Positions 15,180 through 22,417 of a stretch of 35,389 nt of DNA are shown piece after piece. The position numbers were made by a program, and so were the translations under genes. How positions within the stretch are numbered: position 1 is the first letter of the stretch; each line of letters starts with the position of its first letter. The notes beneath the pieces are model-generated. The model did not search any database. It saw only the letters and a program-made list of their open reading frames with translations, and was not told where the DNA came from. Source of the stretch: an uncultured Verrucomicrobiota bacterium (GTDB lineage Bacteria; Verrucomicrobiota; Kiritimatiellia; RFP12; UBA1067); the NCBI GenBank assembly GCA_946631535.1, contig CAMPAF010000003.1:1-35389 (forward strand), written 5' to 3'.

Positions 15180-16694
15180 TCAAAGATACTTCCTCACCGT
15201 GTTCCTGCTCACGTCGAGCGCCTCGGCGGCGCGCGTGAGGTTCTGTCCGTACTTCTCGTACACGCGGCGCACATGGAGGCGCGTCGCCGCTTCGAGGTTG
15301 TCGGGGACGCGCCCCGACTTCAGTTCCAAGCCGCCCGAAAGCCCGGCGTTCATCTCCTTGTGCTCCCGCATGAGAACTTCGAAATCGTCCTCCTCCAGCG
15401 CCGTCGCGCGGTCGAGGATGTTGATCAGCTCGCGCACGTTGCCGGGATAGTCGTAGTCCATCAGCGCGGCGATCTGATCCTCCTTCAGCACATGGTTTCC
15501 GTGGAACTTCCGCCACCAGGAGTTGGCGATTATCGGGATGTCGTCCTTGTGCTCGCGCAGCGAGGGCGTCCTGAGCTGCACTACGTTGAGGCGCTGGTAG
15601 AGGTCCTCGCGGAACTTCCCCTCGCACACGAGGCGCGGCAGATCGCGGTTAGTCGCGGTGATGAGCCGCACGTCGCACGTCAGTTCCTCATGGCCCCCCA
15701 GGCGCATGAACCGGCCGCCCTCGAGGACACGCAGCAGGAGCGCCTGCACCTCGAGCGACATCTCGCCGATCTCGTCAAGAAAGAGCGTGCCACCGTCCGC
15801 CTGGAGGAACAGTCCGTCCGTGCGCTCCACGGCGTTCGTGAACGCGCCGCGCTCGTGTCCGAAAAAACGGTCCTCCAGCAGGTCCTTCGTCACGCTCGCG
15901 CAGTTGAACGCCACGAACGGCATCTTCCGGCGCGGGCTCTTCGTGTGAATCTGCTGCGCGACGGTCTCCTTGCCCGTGCCGCTCTCGCCGAGGATGAGCA
16001 CGCGCGCGTGCTCGTGCGCCGCCACGCGGTTGATGCGCTCCTGCAAGGTCGCGATCACCTGGCTCTTGCCCAGCAGCTCGCGGCCTCCGTAGCGCTCGTA
16101 GTGCGCAACCGCGCTCTTGATGTCCGCCCCCCACGCCGCCGGGCGCACGCCGTTCGCAAGATACCGGGCCGTTGTCGCGTAGAGCGATTCGTCCTGATAG
16201 TTGCGGTAGTAGAACTGCGCCGTGTCGATCAGCGCGAGATAGGCCTGTATGTCGGATGCGCGGGAGCGCGTCCCCCCCGTCGCCAGGAACGGCATGTACT
16301 GCGCGACATCGGCACCAAACGCCTGCCCCACCGCCTCAAGGAGAGACGAATCGAACACTCGCGCATCTATTAGCCCATTCAGCGATCCGGCGACCTCTTC
16401 CGGCATATCGATCGCGCTGATCCACGCCACCTTAACGCCCTTTGACTTTAGCTTCGCGAGCGCCGTAGCAAGCGTCTCAGGGTCGCCGCTCAGCGACACG
16501 CCGAGGATGTAGATTCGTTTCCATCGCGGCGCGCCGCGCTCCGCCACCACCTCCGCCAGGAATTCCGGCAACCGCCGCCGGCTCATGCCCAGCACGTCCG
16601 CCTTGCCGTCCAGCGCCTTCAGCGCGACCGCCGCCGATGCCACGTATTCGGCGTAGCTCCAGCCCGTCAAAATCAGGTTGCCGTCTCTTTCCAT
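15180..16694 (-). CDS. AAA+ regulator of the sigma-54 activator type with an unusual N-terminal domain
   Basis: A 504-residue cytosolic regulator. Residues 1 to about 200 form an alpha/beta domain I cannot assign; the order LILTGWSYAEYVASAAVALKAL, YILGVSLSGDPE, KVAWISAID looks like a DHH-type phosphoesterase that has lost its Asp and His residues (inference). Residues about 205-430 are an AAA+ domain: GESGTGKE at 236-243, GAFTNA at 283-288 in place of GAFTGA, LFLDEIGEM, the sensor TATNRDL and the arginine region FREDLYQRLN. Residues about 470-504 are a Fis-type helix-turn-helix (NLTRAAEALDVSRNTVRKYL). ATG 16694 has AAGGA 10 bases upstream; the open frame continues above it but through the promoter region. 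A -24/-12 element at 16827 suggests autoregulation. Neighbouring MocA genes are likely targets. Confidence 0.85.
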   Translation of the reverse strand: MERDGNLILTGWSYAEYVASAAVALKALDGKADVLGMSRRRLPEFLAEVVAERGAPRWKRIYILGVSLSGDPETLATALAKLKSKGVKVAWISAIDMPEEVAGSLNGLIDARVFDSSLLEAVGQAFGADVAQYMPFLATGGTRSRASDIQAYLALIDTAQFYYRNYQDESLYATTARYLANGVRPAAWGADIKSAVAHYERYGGRELLGKSQVIATLQERINRVAAHEHARVLILGESGTGKETVAQQIHTKSPRRKMPFVAFNCASVTKDLLEDRFFGHERGAFTNAVERTDGLFLQADGGTLFLDEIGEMSLEVQALLLRVLEGGRFMRLGGHEELTCDVRLITATNRDLPRLVCEGKFREDLYQRLNVVQLRTPSLREHKDDIPIIANSWWRKFHGNHVLKEDQIAALMDYDYPGNVRELINILDRATALEEDDFEVLMREHKEMNAGLSGGLELKSGRVPDNLEAATRLHVRRVYEKYGQNLTRAAEALDVSRNTVRKYL

Positions 16695-16732
16695 GTCCGA
16701 GCATTCCTTCTGAGCGTTTTCAAGTGGCGGGC

Positions 16733-16741
16733 ATTCTATCA
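16733..16741 (-). promoter_or_regulatory. Extended -10 promoter of the AAA+ regulator gene
   Basis: Minus strand TGA-TAGAAT, 38 bases before ATG 16694. It would give a leader of about 30 bases with AAGGA. Confidence 0.5.
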
Positions 16742-16826
16742 TATTCTGCCCACCATGCTCAAATTCTAATCGCTCGCCGTGTTGCTCGATTCTCAATGCC
16801 GGTGTTGCGTTCATGGCCGCCGTAAA

Positions 16827-16842
16827 GCAAAGTCCGTGCCAA
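16827..16842 (-). promoter_or_regulatory. Sigma-54 type -24/-12 promoter before the AAA+ regulator gene
   Basis: Minus strand TTGGCACG GACT TTGC, followed by TTT. This is an essentially perfect match to the sigma-54 consensus YTGGCACG-N4-TTGCW, with correct spacing of GG and GC. It points toward the regulator gene, 132 bases before its ATG. A palindrome lies directly upstream (16849-16864). Confidence 0.7.
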
Positions 16843-16848
16843 CACAGC

Positions 16849-16864
16849 ACACCGCAAGCGGTGT
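16849..16864. promoter_or_regulatory. Palindrome next to the sigma-54 element
   Basis: ACACCGC, AA, GCGGTGT: a 7-base perfect inverted repeat 6 bases upstream of the -24 box. It could be an activator or repressor site, or another REP-like element. Confidence 0.4.
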
Positions 16865-16866
16865 TC

Positions 16867-16938
16867 TCAGGAAACCACCTTCGGCCCCTCCGGCAGCCAA
16901 TAAACCGCCTTCCCACGAGGACACACCCGCTCCGGCAT
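16867..16938 (-). CDS. Possible very small ORF (23 aa), coupled to the one before it
   Basis: ATG 16938 overlaps the stop of the preceding short frame (TGATG). The peptide starts MPERVCPRGKAVYWLP and ends GPKVVS. No family is recognised. One added base in the G-run before the overlap would join it to the previous frame, so the pair may be one broken gene. Confidence 0.3.
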   Translation of the reverse strand: MPERVCPRGKAVYWLPEGPKVVS

Positions 16939-17027
16939 CACCCCATCCCCCGATTCCAGCCCCCGTCCAGATGGCAGCGCTTGCGCTGCCGCTCCAACAA
17001 AGGCTCGGATTCGGCTGGTTTCTTCAT
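16938..17027 (-). CDS. Possible small ORF (29 aa)
   Basis: ATG 17027 is preceded by AAAGGAA at a suitable distance. The peptide starts MKKPAESEPLLERQRKRCHL and ends with GGWNRGMG. It is not recognised. The perfect palindrome at 16973-16990 lies inside it. An open frame in another phase ends just upstream (17034-17143 region), so this stretch may be a decayed longer gene rather than separate small genes. Confidence 0.35.
   Translation of the reverse strand: MKKPAESEPLLERQRKRCHLDGGWNRGMG
16973..16990. repeat. Perfect palindrome in the gene-poor stretch
   Basis: GGCAGCGC, TT, GCGCTGCC: an 8-base stem with a 2-base loop, the same build as the REP-like palindromes at 2937 and 2983. The rest of 16695-17365 holds only the short frames and promoter elements listed here. 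Confidence 0.7.
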
Positions 17028-17147
17028 GTGCCTATTCCTTTCGTTGTGATGCCGGTGCACTGCGCGGCCGAACGCCGGCCACTGGATACAATGCGCCAAC
17101 AGTCGCATTTTCGGAATAGGCGATGCCTCGCCGGATGCCGATGACGC

Positions 17148-17282
17148 TTAGGCCGCGCTTTCGCGCTCAAGCCTGCGGAGGAAGCCTCCTCCATCACGCT
17201 CCAAATCGGCGGCCGCAGTTCCCGAGATCGACGCCCCCTCCCGGACCGTCCACCCACCCTTCAGGCTTTTCGGTCCGTTCAT
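17148..17282 (-). CDS. Possible small ORF (44 aa) with a strong ribosome site
   Basis: ATG 17282 has AAGGAG exactly 7 bases upstream (17290-17295). The peptide begins MNGPKSLKGGWTVREGAS and ends FLRRLERESAA. It has no signal peptide and no recognised domain. It lies 83 bases after the MocA-2 stop, beyond a short hairpin (17337-17352, CTCCGT/ACGGAG). The frame of the following stretch (about 17143-17034) also reads like protein but lacks a start, which is compatible with a frameshifted gene. Confidence 0.4.
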   Translation of the reverse strand: MNGPKSLKGGWTVREGASISGTAAADLERDGGGFLRRLERESAA

Positions 17283-17365
17283 AGCAGGACTCCTTCGGTT
17301 TCAACCCAACGGCTCATCAACGACTCCCGTTCGTACCTCCGTTGCCACGGAGTTCAATCCCTTCG

Positions 17366-18796
17366 CTAAGCCAGTTCCCAGCCGGGACGGTAGGAGGTCT
17401 TTAGGAAGGCGTTCGCCGCCCCGTCGTTCGTGATCCGCCTGCCGTCCCACAGGAGCTTCTTCTTTCCGGCACGCGCGGCCACGTTACCGAGAAGCAGCGT
17501 CTCCGCGAGCGGAACGGAGTAGCCGAAGCCCGTGTTCGCTTCGCGTCCCTCGCGGATGGCCGCGTAGAACTCGAGCGTGTGCTCCGTCGTCTTGTACGTG
17601 AACTTCTTCGACTTCTTGATCTCTGCCCCAAGCGTCTTCGGGAAGAAGCGGATCGCGCTGTGGTGGCTGAACCATATCTTCCCCTTCGTGCCGACGAAGA
17701 GCGACCCCATGTTCAGGAACGGCGCCTTCTCGAGCCCGTACTCGCGCTCCGTCTCCTCGATGATCGGTGGCAGGTTCTGGTACTCGCGCTTGTGGCAGAC
17801 CCCGGTTCGGCCGACGTACTTCTTGCTGTACGGGATGCCGTCCTTGACGCCGTCCCACCAGTGGAGCGTCACCGGCGGCAGGTCGCCGCGCGACGGGAAG
17901 CGGAAGTCGATCGTGTCGCGCCACGCCCACGCGCCAGGGCACGCGAACTGAACGTCCAGCGCCTCCACGCTCTCTGGACCTGTCTTCCCGAGCTCAAGCG
18001 CCCAGAACGCTGCGTCCATGATATGTGTGCCCATGTTGCCGATCGACCCGTTGCCGTAGCCGATCCAGCTGTGCCAGTCGTGCGGATGGAGGCCGTCGTG
18101 GTCCTCGTTCGGCGCGTAGTAGTCGCACACTGGCGCCGGACCGCACCAGGACTCCCAGTCCATGCCATTGGGAGGAGGCGCGGCCGCCGGACGCTCCAGC
18201 ATCGAGTTGAGCCGGTCGTCGTAGCACCAAACGTCGCGCACCTCGCCGATCACGCCCTTCCGGATCGCGTCCACGCAGATGCGCATCGCCTTCGTCGAGT
18301 GCCCGAAGTTGCCCACTTGCGTGACAACGCCCGTCTCCCGCGCCACGCGCCCCATCAGCTGCGCCTCGGCGACGGTGGACGCCATCGGCTTCTCCACGAA
18401 CACGTGGATTCCGCGGCGCATCGCCAGCACCGCCGCGAGCGCGTGGTGGTGGTTCGGCGTGGCGATCGCCACCGCGTCGATCTCGTCGCCCATCTTCGCG
18501 AAGAGCTCGCGGTAGTCCGAGAACGTGCGCACCTTCGAGATGTCGCCCGCGCCGGGCATGCGCGCCATCTTCGCCTTCGTACGCTCGATCATGCGCGGAT
18601 CGGGGTCCGCAAGCGCCACAACGTCCTCCGCCATCAGCGGCTCGACGATCGTCTGCATGCGCCCGCCGCAACCGATGAGCGCCACGCGTATCTTCGCGCC
18701 CTGCGCGATCCGCTTCGCGAGCGGTGCCGCGCGCAGGGTGCCGACGTTGAACAGCGCGGCACCGGCCGCCAGCTTCACGAAGGCCCTTCTTTTCAT
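17366..18796 (-). CDS. Exported Gfo/Idh/MocA oxidoreductase (copy 2)
   Basis: A 476-residue protein. The N-terminus MKRRAFVKLAAGAALFNVG is a twin-arginine signal. The NAD(P) fold is IRVALIGCGGRMQTIVEPL, VALADPDPRMI, IATPNHHHALAAVLAMRRGIHVFVEKP, with the family's normal EKP. The C-terminal domain contains WESWCGPAPVCDYY, IGNMGTHIMDAAFWALELG and the late PLAETLLLGNVAARAGKKKLLWD segment shared with copy 1. It is the last gene of the rhaA operon, 5 bases after copy 3. ATG 18796 is chosen; an in-frame ATG at 18814 would overlap the previous gene, and only the shorter form places the Arg pair near the start. Probable periplasmic sugar oxidoreductase; substrate unknown. Confidence 0.88.
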   Translation of the reverse strand: MKRRAFVKLAAGAALFNVGTLRAAPLAKRIAQGAKIRVALIGCGGRMQTIVEPLMAEDVVALADPDPRMIERTKAKMARMPGAGDISKVRTFSDYRELFAKMGDEIDAVAIATPNHHHALAAVLAMRRGIHVFVEKPMASTVAEAQLMGRVARETGVVTQVGNFGHSTKAMRICVDAIRKGVIGEVRDVWCYDDRLNSMLERPAAAPPPNGMDWESWCGPAPVCDYYAPNEDHDGLHPHDWHSWIGYGNGSIGNMGTHIMDAAFWALELGKTGPESVEALDVQFACPGAWAWRDTIDFRFPSRGDLPPVTLHWWDGVKDGIPYSKKYVGRTGVCHKREYQNLPPIIEETEREYGLEKAPFLNMGSLFVGTKGKIWFSHHSAIRFFPKTLGAEIKKSKKFTYKTTEHTLEFYAAIREGREANTGFGYSVPLAETLLLGNVAARAGKKKLLWDGRRITNDGAANAFLKTSYRPGWELA

Positions 18797-18801
18797 CTCG
18801 G

Positions 18802-20175
18802 TCACAGCCTCCATCCGTTGAAATGCGGCACTTCCAGGAGCGCGTTTGCCTCTGCGGCGTGCGCGCCCGTGAACGTCTCTTTCGCCGGGTCCCACGCGAG
18901 CGAGTCCAGGCGCAGGCGCTCGCAGATGTTCGCGATGTGGCAGGCGGAGATCGAGCGGTGACCGATCTCGCAGTCTGTCGCGATGGCGCGGTTCTCGTAG
19001 ATCCCGTCGATGAAGTCGGACTCGTGCGAATGCCCGTTGGCCGCCCTGTAGAGGCGGACGTCCGTGTCCTTCAGGTCGCGCTTCTCGTTCCACTTGGCGA
19101 GGAAGGCCGGGCGCTCCAGCTTGCCGGGGTAGCAGAAGCAGTCGCCCTTAGAGCCGTGGAACGTGAGGCCGCAGCGCGCCTCGGACGAGACGTGCGCGCG
19201 GAAGCCGCTGGCGTACACCAGGTCGAACTCGTACTTGTCCGCCCAGTCGAACACGTCGTCGCCGGAAAGGTTCGTCCTCATGTTCTCGACCGCGACCGGG
19301 CCCGTGCGCTCCGCGTCGATCGCCCAGTGGAGGATGTCGATCCAGTGCGCGCCCCAGTCCGTGATCATTCCGCCGCCCGTGCGGGAGTTCCAGCGCCAGC
19401 ACATCGGCTCGTGGATGCCGGGGATGAACGCGTCGTCCTCCCAGTGCTTCGAGGGTCCGAGCCACATGTCCCACGACGATGCGGGAGAGAAGTACTCCGG
19501 CGCCCTGCGGCGTGCCGTGTCGCGCCCGTGCCCCCACATGCCGCCGTTCGCTCCGGGCAGTCCCACCGTGCATGTCCTGCACTCGCCAAGCATGCCGTTC
19601 CTCACGAACTCTGCGGCGACGCGGAACGCGGAGTTGCCGCGGTGCTGCGACCCCACCTGGAACGTCACCCCCGTCTCTTTCGCCACGCGCACCATCTCCC
19701 GCCCTTCCGAGACGCCGAGCGTCATCGGCTTCTGGCAATAGACGTGCTTGCCTGCACGCATCGCGGCGATGGCGATGGTCGCGTGCCAGTGGTCAGGCGC
19801 CGTGATCAGCACGGCGTCGATGGACGGGTCGTACACCACCTCGCGCCAGTCCGCCGCCATGCGGCACGACGTGTCGCCGTAGAACCTGTCCACGATTCGT
19901 TTGAACGGCTCGCGCCCGCCTTGCGCCTTGGAGTTGTAGCTGTAGCCGCCTGCTGACAGGACGGGGTCGCACACCGTCGATATCCGCACGCGCTTGTCCT
20001 GCAGGAACGTGGGCACGTTTGCGTGCGCCTGCGTGCCGCAGCCGATGACGCCAAGCGACACGCGGTCCGACGGCGCCGGCCTGCGAGGCGCAGTCTTCGT
20101 CGACACGCACCCGGAAATGAAGAATGGGGCGGCGAGAGTCGCCGTCCCAATAAACGCTCTGCGCGAAACCTTCAC
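18802..20175 (-). CDS. Tat lipoprotein-type Gfo/Idh/MocA oxidoreductase (copy 3)
   Basis: About 457 residues. The start combines a twin-arginine motif (VSRRAFIGTATLAAPFF) with a lipobox (ISGC), so the protein is probably exported by Tat and lipidated. The dinucleotide fold is VSLGVIGCGTQAHANV; then ITAPDHWHATIAIAAMRAGKHVYCQKP, with QKP instead of EKP. GGGMITDWGAHWIDILHWA is the family's C-terminal helix. I chose GTG 20175: it has GGAG 7 bases upstream, while the in-frame TTG at 20181 is only one base from that site. It sits 12 bases after mscS and 5 bases before copy 2. The paired oxidoreductases with rhaA suggest rhamnose or a related deoxysugar as substrate (inference). Confidence 0.87.
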   Translation of the reverse strand: MKVSRRAFIGTATLAAPFFISGCVSTKTAPRRPAPSDRVSLGVIGCGTQAHANVPTFLQDKRVRISTVCDPVLSAGGYSYNSKAQGGREPFKRIVDRFYGDTSCRMAADWREVVYDPSIDAVLITAPDHWHATIAIAAMRAGKHVYCQKPMTLGVSEGREMVRVAKETGVTFQVGSQHRGNSAFRVAAEFVRNGMLGECRTCTVGLPGANGGMWGHGRDTARRRAPEYFSPASSWDMWLGPSKHWEDDAFIPGIHEPMCWRWNSRTGGGMITDWGAHWIDILHWAIDAERTGPVAVENMRTNLSGDDVFDWADKYEFDLVYASGFRAHVSSEARCGLTFHGSKGDCFCYPGKLERPAFLAKWNEKRDLKDTDVRLYRAANGHSHESDFIDGIYENRAIATDCEIGHRSISACHIANICERLRLDSLAWDPAKETFTGAHAAEANALLEVPHFNGWRL

Positions 20176-20187
20176 GTTCAAGCTCCG

Positions 20188-21087
20188 TCAGGCGTTGTGC
20201 ACGTGGACATCGAGCTGCGGGAACGGGATGTGCACTCCCTTCGCGGCGAAAGCCTCGTTGACCTTCCGCGTAGCGGCAAAGTAGGCCGTCCAGTAGTCCG
20301 CGTTCTTGCACCAGCCGCGCACCGTCAGCACCACCCCGCTCTCGCCGAGGCTCGAAACCTCGGTCATCGGCGCGGGGTCGGCGATGATCTCCGGTATCTG
20401 CGCGAGCGCGTCGACCGCCGTCTGCTTCGCCAGGGCAATGTCGGTGCCGTAGGCGACGCTCACGGCCACGTCGACGCGGCGCGTCTCCATGGCGGAGAAG
20501 TTCGTGATGGCGCTTCCCCACACGGCCTTGTTCGGCACGGTCACGCGCTTGTTGTCCGGCGTGGTCATGACCACGGCCATCATGTTCAGCTCGCGCACGG
20601 ACCCTTCCACGCCGCCGGCTATCACGTAGTCGCCGACCGCAAACGGCTTGTTTAGCGCGATCATGATGCCGTTCGCGAAGTTGCTGAGCGAGTCCTGGCA
20701 CGCGAAGCCGACGATGAAGCCGGTAACGCCGAGGCCCGCGATGAGCGGCGCCACGTCCACGCCCACGCGCTGAAGCGCGATGACGATCAGGAACGCCCAC
20801 GCCGTCTTCGAGAAGGCGCTGCAGATGAACCGCTCGAGAAGCTCGTTCACGCGCTTTGTCTTCTGCAGCGACAGCCGCACCGCAGCCGTCAGCCACTTGA
20901 TGACGAGCGCTCCCAGGAGCAGGATGAGTATGGCCACCGCCAAGTTGACAAGGAACGATATTCCGCCGGTGGAACACCAGTCGATTATCCGCTGGAAGAA
21001 CTGGCGGCCCTCCTCCGCGTGCTGGCTCACGGCGTCCGTCAACGTCGCTGCCGGCGCTGTTGCCGCCACTACAACTTCATTAGTCAT
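20188..21087 (-). CDS. mscS: Small-conductance mechanosensitive channel, MscS family
   Basis: A 299-residue inner-membrane channel close to the E. coli MscS length. Three hydrophobic segments are seen: FLVNLAVAILILLLGALVI, then TAWAFLIVIALQRVG, and the pore helix LIAGLGVTGFIVGFACQDSL with the Gly/Ala-rich packing face. NFANGIMIALNKPFAVGDYV and TPDNKRVTVPNKAVWGSAITN form the beta domain, and the protein ends with FPQLDVHVHN. It releases solutes on osmotic downshift. It has GGAGG nine bases before ATG 21087, lies 14 bases after rhaA and ends 12 bases before the copy 3 gene, so it is embedded in a sugar operon, an unusual place for it. Confidence 0.92.
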   Translation of the reverse strand: MTNEVVVAATAPAATLTDAVSQHAEEGRQFFQRIIDWCSTGGISFLVNLAVAILILLLGALVIKWLTAAVRLSLQKTKRVNELLERFICSAFSKTAWAFLIVIALQRVGVDVAPLIAGLGVTGFIVGFACQDSLSNFANGIMIALNKPFAVGDYVIAGGVEGSVRELNMMAVVMTTPDNKRVTVPNKAVWGSAITNFSAMETRRVDVAVSVAYGTDIALAKQTAVDALAQIPEIIADPAPMTEVSSLGESGVVLTVRGWCKNADYWTAYFAATRKVNEAFAAKGVHIPFPQLDVHVHNA

Positions 21088-21101
21088 GTCGCGCTTCCTC
21101 C

Positions 21102-22349
21102 CTAGGCCCTCTTCGACAGCACGTCGCGCTCGTACTCGAGCACGTCCTTCATCCAGCACTCGTTCGCCGGCAGCTTCGCGCGGGCGCAGAACTCCTCCCA
21201 AACTGCCGTCATCGGGTACGTCTTCAGCTCCTCCTGGAGAACAAGCTGCTCGGTGTACTGGCGCGCGTCCTGCAGCGCCTTGAGCGTCTCCTTTGGCTCG
21301 AGCAGCGCCTCGAGGAGCGCCTTCTGCATGTTGCGCATGCCGAGCACCCACGCCGCGATGCGGTTGATGGACGCGTCGAAGTAGTCGAGCGCGATGATGA
21401 AGTTCTCCGGACCGTTGCGGACGATCTCGTGCGCGCAGGCGCGGACGTCGTCGTTGAAGCGGATCACGTGGTCGGAGTCCCAGCGCACCGGGCGCGAGAC
21501 GTGGAACGCCACCTTGCCGGAGAAGAGCAGCAGCGACGAGATCTTGTCCGCCACGTTCTCGGAGAGGTGGAAGTGGCCCGTGTCCAGGAGGCACAGGAGG
21601 TTGTTCTTGAGCGCGTAGCCCATGTAGAACTCGTGCGAGCCGACGGTGTAGCTCTCCGCGCCGATGCCGAAGAGCTTGGACTCGATCGTGGGCACCACGA
21701 GCTTCTTGTTGTACTTGTACTTGAAGATCTTGTCGTAGGACTCCTTGAGGCGCTTGCGCGGCCCGAAGCGGTCCGACGGCTCGTCCTTCAGGCCGTCCGG
21801 CACCCAGAAGTTGAGCGCGCACGGCGTACCCAGCTCCTTGCCGAAGTACTCCGCGATCTTGAGGCAGCAGATGCCGTGCTCGATCCAGAACTTGCGAACG
21901 CGCGGATCCTCGCTCGCGAGCGTGAGGCCGTCGGCGAGCGGATGCGAGAAGAACGTGGGGTTGAAGTCGATGCCCAGGTGGCGCTTCTTGGCGAACTCGA
22001 CCCACTTCCTGAAGTGCTTGGGCTCGAGCTTGTTGCGCTCCACCTTCTTGCCGTCCTCGAAGATGGCGTAGCAGGCGTGCAGGTTGATGCGGTGCCTGCC
22101 GGGGATGAGCGAAAGCGCCTTGTCGATGTCGGCCATCAGCTCCTCCGGCGTGCGGGCCTTGCCCGGATAGTTGCCGGTCGTCTGGATGCCGCCCGTCAGC
22201 GCGCCGGCGTTCTCGAATCCGCCAACGTCGTCGCCCTGCCAGCAGTGCATCGAGATCGAGATCTTCTGCAGCGCCTTGATGGCCTTCTCAGTGTCCACGC
22301 CCAACGCGGCGTACTGTTTCTGTGCGGCCTGATACTGAACCTTGCTCAT
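21102..22349 (-). CDS. rhaA: L-rhamnose isomerase
   Basis: A 415-residue cytosolic enzyme (L-rhamnose to L-rhamnulose, metal dependent). It follows E. coli RhaA (419 residues) along its whole length: ISMHCWQGDDVGGFEN, GGIQTTGNYPGKA, LGIDFNPTFFSHP, then ESKLFGIGAESYTVGS, LDTGHFH, HVSRPVRWDSDHV and ALDYFDASINRIAAWV. These include the Glu, Asp and His metal ligands. ATG 22349 is preceded by AAGGAG, and the promoter lies at 22396. No rhamnulokinase or rhamnulose-phosphate aldolase gene is in the window; the following genes are mscS and two MocA oxidoreductases. Confidence 0.96.
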   Translation of the reverse strand: MSKVQYQAAQKQYAALGVDTEKAIKALQKISISMHCWQGDDVGGFENAGALTGGIQTTGNYPGKARTPEELMADIDKALSLIPGRHRINLHACYAIFEDGKKVERNKLEPKHFRKWVEFAKKRHLGIDFNPTFFSHPLADGLTLASEDPRVRKFWIEHGICCLKIAEYFGKELGTPCALNFWVPDGLKDEPSDRFGPRKRLKESYDKIFKYKYNKKLVVPTIESKLFGIGAESYTVGSHEFYMGYALKNNLLCLLDTGHFHLSENVADKISSLLLFSGKVAFHVSRPVRWDSDHVIRFNDDVRACAHEIVRNGPENFIIALDYFDASINRIAAWVLGMRNMQKALLEALLEPKETLKALQDARQYTEQLVLQEELKTYPMTAVWEEFCARAKLPANECWMKDVLEYERDVLSKRA

Positions 22350-22395
22350 CGCTTCTCCTTTGGTTTTTGGTTTTCTGAAATGGAACGTTGCGTCT

Positions 22396-22404
22396 AGTAT
22401 ACCA
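22396..22404 (-). promoter_or_regulatory. Extended -10 promoter of the rhaA operon
   Basis: Minus strand TGG-TATACT, 46 bases before ATG 22349 and just after the trxB stop. The leader is about 40 bases and has AAGGAG. No clear operator palindrome is seen beside it. Confidence 0.65.
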
Positions 22405-22417
22405 CAAAACGGCGGCT

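Noticed and set aside
16695..16916. N-terminal extension of the AAA+ regulator frame
   Set aside because: It would run through the sigma-54 element and the extended -10 site and has no domain character.
17337..17352. CTCCGT/ACGGAG hairpin after MocA-2 as an intrinsic terminator
   Set aside because: Only a 6-base stem and no T-run on the transcribed strand.
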